The notes: generated from the sequence alone by a model not told the origin. A DNA stretch of 35,011 nucleotides from CAZQDP01 sp964592375 (GCA_964592375.1 CAZQDP010000014.1:1-35011); one strand, 5' to 3'. Counted from the stretch's first letter, positions 1 through 8,593 are shown. Made by a program: numbers and translations.

Positions 1-178
1 CCTAGATATTGCCACAGTAGCATTTTGGTATCAATTGGAGCCGCACAAGGTGTTTCCTAAAATGCTTCCAAGAGAAAAGAGGCAGAACATGCGAGGAATT
101 GGCATGATAGAGATGCATAAATGGCGTGATGCATGGCGAAAATCAAAAGGTGGCGGAGCGCTTTGGGGAAATGAGTAA
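1..178 (+). CDS. GH172/DUF2961 protein, C-terminal fragment cut by window edge (copy 1)
   Basis: Reading in frame from base 2 to the TAA at 176-178 gives 58 residues that match the last 58 residues of the complete copy ending at 1394. The nucleotides are identical to 1217-1394. It is therefore the tail of another member of the same tandem family, truncated by the left edge of the window rather than by mutation. The family is GH172 (DUF2961), whose characterised members act on fructofuranosyl or arabinofuranosyl linkages; this fragment alone does not carry the active-site region. Confidence 0.85.
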   Translation, partial: LDIATVAFWYQLEPHKVFPKMLPREKRQNMRGIGMIEMHKWRDAWRKSKGGGALWGNE

Positions 179-284
179 GAAAATTTGCGTATATTTTGAA
201 ATGCAAAAAAATTAGTTACAATTCTTTTCACAATCGATATGGAGGACTATAAAAGAATAAATATAAGAGAAATAAGGTGATTTT

Positions 285-1394
285 ATGACAAGTCCACTCA
301 GTGGAATTGCAAAACTTGGAAACTGCAAAACGATGCGAGTTTCCAGTTATGACAAAACAGGAGGGAATGCAGACCATATCACAATTCCGGCAGGAGAAAC
401 AGTTACAATCGCAGATATTAGCGGCAGTGGAATTATAAAGCATATCTGGTGCACGATTTCGGCGGAAAAGGATCCCATGCATCTCCGCAATATCATTCTT
501 CGGATGTATTGGGACGGGGAATGTGAGCCCAGTGTATGTGCACCTATCGGTGATTTTTTCGGGCAAGGCTGGGGGGAATACTATAACTATGTATCCCTGC
601 CAATGGCGGCTGCACCACGGGGAGGCAAAGCTTTGAATTGCTATATGCCCATGCCCTTTGCACAGGGTGCAAAAATCACGCTGGAAAACGACTCGGAGGA
701 AAATGTTGGTTCATTTTACTTCTATATTGATTATGAAGAGCATGCAAGCTGTGGCAGCGAATATGGACGATTTCACGCCCAGTGGACAAGGGAAATCACC
801 GCTCCCTATGGCGATGTAGAAAATGAATGGGGGATTTTGGGGAGAGCTTCTAACAATCCTACCAATCAGCATAATTTTGTATTTGCAGATATTGTTGGAA
901 AAGGACATTTTGTGGGTCTTCATTATTTCGTGGATAATCCCACGCCCATATGGTATGGAGAGGGGGATGATATGTGGATGGTAGATGGGGAGAGTTGGCC
1001 CGGCTCGTTGCATGGCACCGGTACGGAGGATTACTTTAATACCGCTTGGAGCCCCAATGAGGTATATAACCATCCCTATTTTGGCATTGCAAAGGCGCCG
1101 GGTGGGAACCATTTTCTTGGGCGCACACATAACTATCGGTTTATGATAGAGGATCCGGTGTATTTTGAAAAAAGCTTGCATGCAAGTATTGAGCATGGCC
1201 ATGCCAATGTGCTGACCCTAGATATTGCCACAGTAGCATTTTGGTATCAATTGGAGCCGCACAAGGTGTTTCCTAAAATGCTTCCAAGAGAAAAGAGGCA
1301 GAACATGCGAGGAATTGGCATGATAGAGATGCATAAATGGCGTGATGCATGGCGAAAATCAAAAGGTGGCGGAGCGCTTTGGGGAAATGAGTAA
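285..1394 (+). CDS. GH172/DUF2961 family glycoside hydrolase (copy 2)
   Basis: A 369-residue protein of the DUF2961 family, now classed as GH172. Known members hydrolyse or transfer alpha-D-fructofuranosyl or alpha-D-arabinofuranosyl groups; the substrate here cannot be read from sequence. The family signatures GTGTEDYF (residues 244-251, with Glu248) and IEHGHAN are present. There is no signal peptide or membrane segment, so the enzyme should be cytoplasmic and act on imported oligosaccharides. The start is ATG 285, preceded by AAGGTGA at 274-280. It is one unit of a tandem array: the 106-bp spacer before it is identical to the spacer before copy 3, and the first 294 coding bases are identical to copy 3. 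About 39 residues differ between copies 2 and 3, none before residue 112. I see no convincing promoter in the spacer, so it may be co-transcribed with copy 1. Confidence 0.88.
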   Translation: MTSPLSGIAKLGNCKTMRVSSYDKTGGNADHITIPAGETVTIADISGSGIIKHIWCTISAEKDPMHLRNIILRMYWDGECEPSVCAPIGDFFGQGWGEYYNYVSLPMAAAPRGGKALNCYMPMPFAQGAKITLENDSEENVGSFYFYIDYEEHASCGSEYGRFHAQWTREITAPYGDVENEWGILGRASNNPTNQHNFVFADIVGKGHFVGLHYFVDNPTPIWYGEGDDMWMVDGESWPGSLHGTGTEDYFNTAWSPNEVYNHPYFGIAKAPGGNHFLGRTHNYRFMIEDPVYFEKSLHASIEHGHANVLTLDIATVAFWYQLEPHKVFPKMLPREKRQNMRGIGMIEMHKWRDAWRKSKGGGALWGNE

Positions 1395-1500
1395 GAAAAT
1401 TTGCGTATATTTTGAAATGCAAAAAAATTAGTTACAATTCTTTTCACAATCGATATGGAGGACTATAAAAGAATAAATATAAGAGAAATAAGGTGATTTT

Positions 1501-2610
1501 ATGACAAGTCCACTCAGTGGAATTGCAAAACTTGGAAACTGCAAAACGATGCGAGTTTCCAGTTATGACAAAACAGGAGGGAATGCAGACCATATCACAA
1601 TTCCGGCAGGAGAAACAGTTACAATCGCAGATATTAGCGGCAGTGGAATTATAAAGCATATCTGGTGCACGATTTCGGCGGAAAAGGATCCCATGCATCT
1701 CCGCAATATCATTCTTCGGATGTATTGGGACGGGGAATGTGAGCCCAGTGTATGTGCACCTATCGGTGATTTTTTCGGGCAAGGCTGGGGGGAGTACTAT
1801 AACTATGTATCTCTGCCAATGGCGGCCGCACCTATGGGAGGAAAGGCCTTGAATTGCTTTCTGCCCATGCCATTTGCGCAGGGCGCAAAGATCACGCTGG
1901 AAAACGATTCGCAGGAAAACGTCGGTTCATTTTATTATTATATTGATTATGAAGAGCATCAAAGCATCGGTAATGATGCTGGACGATTTCACGCACAGTG
2001 GACAAGAGAAATCACTGCGCCCTATGGCGATGTAGAAAACGAAGGGGAGATTTTTGGCCCTACACTCAAGAATTTAACGAATCGGCATAACTTTGTATTT
2101 GCCGATATTGTGGGCAAAGGGCATTTTGTCGGTCTGCATTATTTTGTGGAAAGCCCCACTCCCATATGGTATGGGGAAGGGGATGATATGTGGATGGTCG
2201 ACGGTGAACAGTGGCCGGGCTCATTACATGGCACAGGAACGGAGGATTTTTTCAATACCTCATGGTGTCCAAGGGAAGTGTACAACCATCCCTATTTTGG
2301 CATTGCCAAGGTGCCTACAGCAAACAATTGGTTAGGGCGCACACATAACTATCGGTTCTTGCTAGAGGACCCCGTGTATTTTGAAAAAAGCCTGCATGCA
2401 AGTATTGAGCATGGCCATGCCAATGTGCTGACCCTAGATATTGCCACAGTAGCATTTTGGTATCAATTGGAGCCGCACAAGGTGTTTTCCCCAATGCTTT
2501 CAAGAGAAAATAGGCAGAACATGCGTGGAATTGGCATGATAGACATACATAAATGGCGTGATGCATGGCGAAAATCAAAGGGTGGCGGAGCGCTTTGGGG
2601 AAATGAATAG
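1501..2610 (+). CDS. GH172/DUF2961 family glycoside hydrolase (copy 3)
   Basis: A 369-residue paralogue of the gene at 285-1394 with the same start context (AAGGTGA 4 nt before ATG) and the same family signatures, here as GTGTEDFF around Glu248. It has no signal peptide. The N-terminal 111 residues are identical to copy 2. The middle (residues 112 to about 300) has most of the roughly 39 substitutions, grouped around residues 155-165, 183-195, 252-258 and 270-276, then a near-identical stretch follows. The last 35 residues again differ slightly. The substitutions spare the family motifs, which suggests both copies are functional and possibly differ in substrate preference; that is inference. 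It is the last unit: a strong promoter for a different gene begins 11 bases after its stop. Confidence 0.88.
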   Translation: MTSPLSGIAKLGNCKTMRVSSYDKTGGNADHITIPAGETVTIADISGSGIIKHIWCTISAEKDPMHLRNIILRMYWDGECEPSVCAPIGDFFGQGWGEYYNYVSLPMAAAPMGGKALNCFLPMPFAQGAKITLENDSQENVGSFYYYIDYEEHQSIGNDAGRFHAQWTREITAPYGDVENEGEIFGPTLKNLTNRHNFVFADIVGKGHFVGLHYFVESPTPIWYGEGDDMWMVDGEQWPGSLHGTGTEDFFNTSWCPREVYNHPYFGIAKVPTANNWLGRTHNYRFLLEDPVYFEKSLHASIEHGHANVLTLDIATVAFWYQLEPHKVFSPMLSRENRQNMRGIGMIDIHKWRDAWRKSKGGGALWGNE

Positions 2611-2621
2611 CGTAATTAAAG

Positions 2622-2650
2622 TTGACAATTTGAATGTTTCAGTATATAAT
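2622..2650 (+). promoter_or_regulatory. Sigma-A promoter for the secreted protein gene
   Basis: TTGACA at 2622-2627 and TATAAT at 2645-2650 are separated by exactly 17 bases, a perfect match to the vegetative consensus. It starts 11 bases after the stop of GH172 copy 3. The predicted 5' leader to the ATG at 2746 is about 90 nt. Confidence 0.85.
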
Positions 2651-2745
2651 ATAAAAATCTAATAATTTATAGATGGCCCAATATGGAGAAACCAAAAGCA
2701 TATTTTCGCACATTTTGCGGGAGAAAAAAAGGAGAAAAGGTTTTC

Positions 2746-5700
2746 ATGAAAAAAGTGATGATTTTTTTAGTCATGTTGATGATTTTGCCGGGCATTGGAG
2801 CTCAAATAGACGGCAGGACGGATACTGCTTTTGCAAGCAGTCCTACTGTTTTTGAGGAGAATTTTTCTTCGTATAGCGAGGGGAGCTTTGGCGGAAGAGT
2901 TGATGCAAACATTATCAAGCAGGGGGATAATCAGTATTTAAATATACAGGCTACTGCGCTGGGTGCAACGATGCTTGAAAAAAATTTTTCAAAAACATAT
3001 ACCGATTTTTTAAGTTTAAGCTTTGATTATATGCCATCGAATACAACGGCCGAAAGCATAACCATTACCTTTCGAGGAAGCGACACTGACGATGGGTCAA
3101 ATGTATACAACTATATTTCCTCTTTGATTGGTTCAGGTGGCGTGGTCAATATGGTTGGCGGGAATACCGGCACGTACACGTTCCCTAAAAATGTGTTTAC
3201 GAAGGTGACCTATTTAATTGATCTTGTCAATCATAAATACGATGTTTATTTTGGCGAAGAAAAGAGAGTCTCCGGGCTTTTATTTCGTGAATATGATTTA
3301 CTCAAATCAACGGTATCCCCTCCTTCTCCCATTCAGGGGAAAGTGGGGTTTACTTCATTTTTAATTAGTACACCGTCAACAGCCGGAGCAAATCCATTTG
3401 TGGGGAATTTTGGCAATATTACGCTTACAGAAGGCACTAATCTGCCAACACCCAGCCCACTTGCGCTGGCTTCTCCTACTTCTATGAGTTACCCTTCTCC
3501 CATGCCGCTGGCAACCGATGCACCAAGTGGTTTTTACGTATCGGCATTGCTTAGTGATATCGCAACCAAATCGTCAAGCGTGGAGGTATCCACCACGGTA
3601 TTTAATAGCACTGCCGCCACCAAAAAAGGGTTTGTGATTGGCGCTGTTAAAAATGGCAAAAAGCTTGTTGCCTCCGCGGTTACGCCCAGTGTTGATTTTG
3701 TGCGCGGCGCCACAGCAACGGCCGCTATTTGGCTTAATATTCCTCCCGCAAAAGGGGATTACAGCATAGAGCTTTATGTATTTGAGGATGCAAATAGAAT
3801 TATGCCCATTGCGAAGAAAAAAATCATTTTAAACTCCTACTCCAACATCTTTTTTTCATCAAGGTTTCAACGGAGTGTGGGGGATTCAGGTGCCAATATG
3901 ACTAGTTTTGATGCTGCAAAAAGGTTTATGGTTTCAGCTGCGAAATGGTCGTATGAAACCAGAGCGCCTATTATTGGCGGTTATAAAGATTTAGGCATTT
4001 CCTTTCAAGGTGCCATTGGAACGACTACACCCACATCCGGAAATATTGGCGCTGGCAAAAATTTAGAGGGTACAAATGCAGTCGCGCCGTGGATGACCTG
4101 GGGCGCCGTCTGGGGATGCATTAATAATCCAGACAATCTTGTAGCGGTACATAATAGTGCGAAAGGCTTTATCAGCGGCGGTGCAAGCAGTATTCATCAT
4201 GATGATGCACTGACAAATACCGCCATGGTAATCTGGGGCGGCGGATGCTTTTGTGATTATTGCATGACAGGTTTCAAATCCTATTTGAAGACCAATTTCT
4301 CGGCGCAGACCTTAAACGCAGATTATGGCATAACGGATATTGACACATTTAACTACAAAAGCTATTTGAGCGCAAAAGGCATTACAACGCAGGCTGTTTA
4401 TTTCACAACGTCTTCTTCAAGCCTGCCAATCAAGGTATTATTTAATTCTTTCCAAAGTCAATCAAGCGTGAAATATTTGGACGACCTGCGAAGCGACCTA
4501 AATGCTTTTGCAGGGCGCAATATTGCGCTTTCTGCCAACCTTTACGGTGCATATGATATCAATCGAAATAATAATGGCGGAATTAACCGATTTGATTATT
4601 TTATTTCAGAGCATACCGAGGCGACTTCTACCGTTGCAACCTCATCAAGAGGGGGACTTTTCAAAAAGGATGCAGGAATTGGGGTGATTATCTCTCCGTA
4701 TCCAACACAAAACGATAACAGCAAAATTAAAGCAGATGCGGCAGCGGCATATGCCTTTGGTCAGTATTATTTGGTCCCTTGGGATATATATACCGGTGGA
4801 AGCAGCCGTTATTTTGGTGATAACAGGCAGATTGGAGATGTTTTTGAGTTTATTGCAGAAAACAACTTCTTATTTGATAATATGGAGAATAGAGCAAACA
4901 CGGCTGTTCTTGTGAATGCAGACGAGCTCGACAACGATACCAAAATTAACAGCTATTACAGCTTGATTGACAGTCTGCGAAATGCAGGTGTCATTTACAA
5001 AAATATCGTGGTGGGATATAATACCAATGCCATGAGCAAAGGTGTGACGACAAAAGATTTGGAAGGCATAGAGAAAATAATTTTATTCTCGTATGCATCC
5101 TTAAACACGGCGGACAAAGCGCTTATCAATGGTGCAACGTGCGAAAAGGTGGATGTTGCAAATGTTGCGTCTTTGGTAAATGCTCAAGCACAAAGAGTTG
5201 TGCCGAGCGATGCCGCTATCTATGTAACGGCACGTGGGGATGGCAGTGCCACTTCTGTTCATTTGCTGAATAACGATCGACCGCAAGTCAAAACAAATGT
5301 AAGCATCACGGTGGGAAACAGCTTTATCCCTCAAAATACAAAGGCATATCTATATGCCCCCGGAAAAAGTCCGCTGCCCCTTAGCATCAGCAGTCAAAGT
5401 GCAACCGATCAAACATACATTATCCCGACCTTAAATGAATGGGCGGTTATCTATTTTGCGCCCTGCACCATCACCGGTGGGTATAACCTTCCCTTGGAAC
5501 TGACGAAATACAATGTGGGTAACCCCTCGGCGTTTGGCAGTGGATATGTTGAAGGGGGAAAACTGACGATCCAATCCGGTGGCAAGGGATTTGGCCAAAT
5601 TATAGCTGGTGTGGATGGCACCGCAGACAGTGTTTCTTTTGTGTACAAACGCACGCAGGCGGATTTTGATATGGGAACAAGCATAACGCAGGACATAGCA

Positions 5701-6036
5701 GCCTCCGGCGGCTTGATGGTGCGAGAAGGACCATATTCCAATAGCAGAATGATTGCCATTGAAAAAACGGGAGATGGCAAACTGAATTTTATCAAAAGAG
5801 AAACTGCAAATGATAAAACAACAAGCCAGACCATTTCCTTCGCGCAAGGTGCAAATTATCTGAGAATGGTAAAGGCACAAGGAAAGCTTTCTGTTTATGT
5901 TAGTAGTGATAAAGTGAATTTTTACAGATGCTTTGAGGCGACGATGGATTATTCGAATTATTGTATCGGCGCATTTGCATACAGCCAGAGTGCCTCTATT
6001 GCCAAGTCCGCCTTTGGAGATTTTTATATACAATAA
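2746..6036 (+). CDS. Large secreted multidomain protein with glycosidase-like core
   Basis: A 1,096-residue exported protein. ATG 2746 is chosen because a Gly-rich SD (GGAGAAAAGG, 2731-2740) precedes it and a signal peptide starts there (basic MKK, hydrophobic core, likely cleavage after AFA near residue 30). Order of regions: beta-rich concanavalin/LamG-like module (about 35-225); Pro/Ser/Thr linker (about 227-258); Ig-like beta module (about 260-360); a long alpha/beta region (about 365-800) resembling TIM-barrel glycosidases of the GH42-like group, with an Asp-Asp near HHDDA and a Cys cluster CFCDYC; and a C-terminal beta module (about 830-1096) again LamG/DUF1080-like. No LPXTG motif, S-layer repeat or dockerin is visible, so it is probably released. 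Next to the GH172 array it probably acts on an external polysaccharide. The family assignment of the core is tentative. Confidence 0.75.
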   Translation: MKKVMIFLVMLMILPGIGAQIDGRTDTAFASSPTVFEENFSSYSEGSFGGRVDANIIKQGDNQYLNIQATALGATMLEKNFSKTYTDFLSLSFDYMPSNTTAESITITFRGSDTDDGSNVYNYISSLIGSGGVVNMVGGNTGTYTFPKNVFTKVTYLIDLVNHKYDVYFGEEKRVSGLLFREYDLLKSTVSPPSPIQGKVGFTSFLISTPSTAGANPFVGNFGNITLTEGTNLPTPSPLALASPTSMSYPSPMPLATDAPSGFYVSALLSDIATKSSSVEVSTTVFNSTAATKKGFVIGAVKNGKKLVASAVTPSVDFVRGATATAAIWLNIPPAKGDYSIELYVFEDANRIMPIAKKKIILNSYSNIFFSSRFQRSVGDSGANMTSFDAAKRFMVSAAKWSYETRAPIIGGYKDLGISFQGAIGTTTPTSGNIGAGKNLEGTNAVAPWMTWGAVWGCINNPDNLVAVHNSAKGFISGGASSIHHDDALTNTAMVIWGGGCFCDYCMTGFKSYLKTNFSAQTLNADYGITDIDTFNYKSYLSAKGITTQAVYFTTSSSSLPIKVLFNSFQSQSSVKYLDDLRSDLNAFAGRNIALSANLYGAYDINRNNNGGINRFDYFISEHTEATSTVATSSRGGLFKKDAGIGVIISPYPTQNDNSKIKADAAAAYAFGQYYLVPWDIYTGGSSRYFGDNRQIGDVFEFIAENNFLFDNMENRANTAVLVNADELDNDTKINSYYSLIDSLRNAGVIYKNIVVGYNTNAMSKGVTTKDLEGIEKIILFSYASLNTADKALINGATCEKVDVANVASLVNAQAQRVVPSDAAIYVTARGDGSATSVHLLNNDRPQVKTNVSITVGNSFIPQNTKAYLYAPGKSPLPLSISSQSATDQTYIIPTLNEWAVIYFAPCTITGGYNLPLELTKYNVGNPSAFGSGYVEGGKLTIQSGGKGFGQIIAGVDGTADSVSFVYKRTQADFDMGTSITQDIAASGGLMVREGPYSNSRMIAIEKTGDGKLNFIKRETANDKTTSQTISFAQGANYLRMVKAQGKLSVYVSSDKVNFYRCFEATMDYSNYCIGAFAYSQSASIAKSAFGDFYIQ

Positions 6037-6078
6037 TCACATCAAGTAATCGATTGCAAAGGAAAGGTGGATGCATTC

Positions 6079-6507
6079 ATGGGACTACACCGGTGCGAAA
6101 TTACTGTGCGATACTGCGAAACCGATCAGATGGGCATTGTGCACCATTCCAGGTATTATCCTTGGTTTGAGGTCGGGCGCAGTGAATATTTTGAGGACAA
6201 TTCCATGAGCTATCAGGAAATGGAAAGCTTGGGGGTTGCTCTGCCACTGATTGAAAGTCATTGCCGCTATTATACTGGTGCTAAGTATATGGACCGACTT
6301 GAAATTATCACACAAATGACCCTGCTTACCCCATCGAAAGTGAAATTTGAATACGAAGTTGTGCGCAAAGCGGATAACAAGCTTCTCGCCGGCGGATACA
6401 CACTGCATGCCTTTGCATCCGGAGGAAAAGCGGTCAATTTAAAAAAGCACAATGAAAAGATGTGGGAGAAAATACTCAGGCTATCTGGTCTTTCCATGAT
6501 GGAGTGA
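6079..6507 (+). CDS. Acyl-CoA thioesterase, 4HBT hotdog family (YbgC/FadM-like)
   Basis: A 142-residue hotdog-fold thioesterase that should hydrolyse acyl-CoA or a similar thioester in the cytoplasm. The N-terminal signature YCETDQMGIVHHSRYYPWFE holds the Asp of the YbgC-type active site and the following HH motif. I place the start at ATG 6079: the SD-like GGAAAGGTGG (6061-6070) sits 8 nt upstream, whereas the upstream GTG at 6067 lies inside that SD. It follows the secreted-protein stop by 42 bases and probably shares its transcript. A terminator lies immediately downstream. The natural substrate is unknown, and a link to the glycosidase genes is not evident. Confidence 0.85.
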   Translation: MGLHRCEITVRYCETDQMGIVHHSRYYPWFEVGRSEYFEDNSMSYQEMESLGVALPLIESHCRYYTGAKYMDRLEIITQMTLLTPSKVKFEYEVVRKADNKLLAGGYTLHAFASGGKAVNLKKHNEKMWEKILRLSGLSMME

Positions 6508-6521
6508 TATGATAACAAAAG

Positions 6522-6557
6522 AAAAGGCGGGTGATTTTTACATCACTTGCCTTTTTT
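6522..6557 (+). terminator. Rho-independent terminator after the thioesterase gene
   Basis: Arms 6524-6535 and 6542-6553 form a 12-bp stem with two G-U pairs and a 6-nt loop, followed by a run of six T (6552-6557). A-residues on the other side allow weak function for the converging UroD-like gene too. Confidence 0.8.
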
Positions 6558-6573
6558 GATTGTACAAGATGAA

Positions 6574-7629
6574 TCAATTATAATAAAAAGCGTACTTCTC
6601 CATTGCATCCATCAATGCCGCAATGTTTTCAAGTGGCACATTCGGGTAGAGGCCATAAATCATCATCAAACCGCCTTGTGGGGTTCCTATTTTTTTAACC
6701 TCTTCAAAAATGAGCGCATCAATTTGCATTGGGGTGCCAAAGGTCGTTATGTTTTGGCGGTCAATATCTAGCTCAATGCATATTTTGCCACTGTATTTTT
6801 TCGCAATCCAGTCAATGCCGTTGACCAAATCCTGAAGATTAATCACCTGCACTCCACTATCAATAAGATCGTCCGACAATTCGCGAATATCTCCATCCGA
6901 ATGCATATGAACAATGATATCTTTTTCAAGAGCAGGCTTCATGAGTCGAGAATAAGAGGGTTTAATGTATTTTTGAAACAGTGCCCTCGTAATCATAGGG
7001 CCGCTTTGCATACCAAGATCTTCTGCATAGCTCATCAGATGTATTCCCATATCCACATATCGCTTGACAATGCTTGCATTAAACTGCTCTACCATGTCAA
7101 TCAGTGCAGGAAGATTTTTTTCTTCGTCCATCATATCAAAAATAATATTCTCATACCCTCTGATATCGCACAGCTGTAAAAATGTATGGCCATGCCGCAG
7201 GCCTGCGCGAACGAACTGTCCATGTTGATGTAAAAGGTTTATTCTTTTTTCCTCATCAGCCCAATGAATAGGGCCAATTCCCATGCATTTTTGCGGGTTG
7301 GGAGCAGGATATGCCTTAAAATCATCCCAAGTTTTCAGAGGATGCGAAACGACTGTTCCCATAATGCCATTATCTGTTGTTTCCCACACACATCCAAAAT
7401 TATCGGTATAGGGGTTTCCCTTCGTGGCAATAGGATGAAAATGCGGCACCACTTTTTCTGTAGGACGCCTAAAATCAGGGAATAAAAGGGGGTGAGCCTC
7501 CATTAAATCAAACAACCGATCCTGTGGGTAATGATGCCAGCAAGAAGGATTGACGACAAAGCTCATAGGAATATAATCGGGCGTTTCAAAACGGATAGCC
7601 TTTAAAATGTTTTTGGCATGAAAATTCAT
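6574..7629 (-). CDS. Uroporphyrinogen decarboxylase-like (UroD/methyltransferase superfamily) protein
   Basis: A 351-residue UroD-superfamily TIM barrel, close to the usual length for the family. This superfamily contains true uroporphyrinogen decarboxylases and many corrinoid- or thiol-methyltransferase relatives. The segment VHMHSDGDI (His-x-His-Ser-Asp-Gly) near residue 245 is typical of the uncharacterised UroD-like group in anaerobes and not of HemE; no other haem gene is nearby. ATG 7629 is preceded by AAGGAG with a 9-nt spacer. A dedicated promoter lies at 7659-7687, in the gap after the araC-type gene, so it can be transcribed alone. The adjacent AraC regulator may control it. Substrate unknown. 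Confidence 0.78.
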   Translation of the reverse strand: MNFHAKNILKAIRFETPDYIPMSFVVNPSCWHHYPQDRLFDLMEAHPLLFPDFRRPTEKVVPHFHPIATKGNPYTDNFGCVWETTDNGIMGTVVSHPLKTWDDFKAYPAPNPQKCMGIGPIHWADEEKRINLLHQHGQFVRAGLRHGHTFLQLCDIRGYENIIFDMMDEEKNLPALIDMVEQFNASIVKRYVDMGIHLMSYAEDLGMQSGPMITRALFQKYIKPSYSRLMKPALEKDIIVHMHSDGDIRELSDDLIDSGVQVINLQDLVNGIDWIAKKYSGKICIELDIDRQNITTFGTPMQIDALIFEEVKKIGTPQGGLMMIYGLYPNVPLENIAALMDAMEKYAFYYN

Positions 7630-7658
7630 GATAAGATGCTCCTTGTCTTTTTAAAAAC

Positions 7659-7687
7659 ATTTTAATGTAAACAGGATGCATTTTCAA
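7659..7687 (-). promoter_or_regulatory. Sigma-A promoter for the UroD-like gene
   Basis: On the minus strand TTGAAA (7687-7682) and TAAAAT (7664-7659) are 17 bases apart, ending 29 bases before the ATG at 7629. It lies wholly in the intergenic gap after the AraC-type gene. Confidence 0.7.
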
Positions 7688-7705
7688 TACAAAAAAGAAC
7701 CATGA

Positions 7706-8575
7706 TTATTTTTTACTATATTGACCGGGAGCACATCCCGTGTATTTGCGAAACACCTTGGTGAAATAAGAAGCTGAAGAAAACCCCATTAGGTCAGATA
7801 CACTACAAACCGTTTGATGTGCGCCAAGTAACTCTTTCGCCGCTTCTATTTTTTTACGAAGCACAAAGTCGTGAGGCGTAAAACCTGTTGTTTGTTTAAA
7901 TTTTCTAATAAAATGAGATTGTGATATATGGAATTTTTTTGATATATCATAAAGACAGCCGGCATGAGAAAAGTTTTCGCTTAAAAAATGAACAATAGGG
8001 TTCATATCACGATCATTCATTATTTCCTCTGTGGGCGTGCTCAGCATTCGTTGTAATTCATAAAAAAACAGTGTAAAAAGAGAGGTAATCACCTCTCTTT
8101 TAAAGACACAATCTTTAAAATACTCAGTCAATATTCTTTCTAGTAGACGAATAAGTTCTTTTGAATAAGGGACAATTCTCCGGGTGCATGTATGTAGCAT
8201 GGCAGAGATTGCCTTTGAAGCTTGTGGGTGAAAGGAGAGAAAGGTATCTTCGGGCATACAACGAAAAATGAGATAATAAATATGCGATTTTTCAAGGCGA
8301 TATGCATGCTCCTCGTTTGGGTAGGTGAGGAGCATTTCACCACCAACAACATGAAAATCCTCGGAACTGGTGGTCAATGTGCCATGACCATCTAGCACAA
8401 ATACCAATTCAAAGCAGTCCGGATGTATTTCAAGGTGCCAGATGTTTGATGGGAAACAGTTGGTATTCACCTTTCCCAAACGTACGATGTCAGGAATGTG
8501 TAAGTTGTGAAAATTAGCAACTTTTCTTTGCTTTGTGTTTATATCGGTAACCGTATCTAATCTGATGGCCAACAC
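7706..8575 (-). CDS. AraC-family transcriptional regulator
   Basis: A 289-residue regulator with an N-terminal cupin-like sensor domain (about residues 20-130, with the stretch WHLEIHPDCFELVFVLDGHG) and a C-terminal AraC double helix-turn-helix domain (about 190-287, with SQSHFIRKFKQTTGFTPHDF and the second HTH ending in the usual F-R-K-x-x-G-x-x-P-x-Q-Y). This layout is common in regulators of sugar or glycoside genes. The start is uncertain: the first in-frame start is a GTG (8575-8573) with GAAGGG only 2 nt upstream, so initiation could be slightly downstream. A 10-bp hairpin lies 19 bases upstream. The likely target is the UroD-like gene directly downstream, which has its own promoter; this is inference from position. 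Confidence 0.85.
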   Translation of the reverse strand: MLAIRLDTVTDINTKQRKVANFHNLHIPDIVRLGKVNTNCFPSNIWHLEIHPDCFELVFVLDGHGTLTTSSEDFHVVGGEMLLTYPNEEHAYRLEKSHIYYLIFRCMPEDTFLSFHPQASKAISAMLHTCTRRIVPYSKELIRLLERILTEYFKDCVFKREVITSLFTLFFYELQRMLSTPTEEIMNDRDMNPIVHFLSENFSHAGCLYDISKKFHISQSHFIRKFKQTTGFTPHDFVLRKKIEAAKELLGAHQTVCSVSDLMGFSSASYFTKVFRKYTGCAPGQYSKK

Positions 8576-8593
8576 ATCCCTTCAAAAGGGGAA

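Larger units (their letters stand above)
1..2610 (+). repeat. Tandem gene array, period 1,216 bp
   Basis: Bases 1-577 are identical to 1217-1793; the first mismatch is at 578 versus 1794. The identical block covers the end of one GH172 gene, the 106-bp intergenic spacer (179-284 and 1395-1500) and the first 293-294 bases of the next gene. After that, copies 2 and 3 diverge, then match almost perfectly again from about 1177/2393 to 1270/2486. The left limit of the array lies outside the window. Either recent unequal crossing-over or gene conversion, or an assembly error in a repeat longer than short reads, could produce this. Confidence 0.92.

Noticed and set aside
179..284. Promoter in the GH172 spacer
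   Set aside because: TTGAAA and TACAAT occur but only 15 bases apart; too weak to list.
711..1202. Long minus-strand open frame opposite GH172 copy 2, and similar ones opposite copy 3
   Set aside because: They are antisense shadows of a gene with clear family motifs, have no ribosome site and match no recognisable protein; repetition between units follows from the DNA repeat.
2683..2745. Earlier start (2683) for the secreted protein
   Set aside because: It would place 21 charged residues before the signal peptide, and the SD lies just before ATG 2746.
5431..6033. A 200-codon minus-strand open frame opposite the secreted protein
   Set aside because: It overlaps fully with a well-supported gene, lacks a ribosome site and shows no family similarity.
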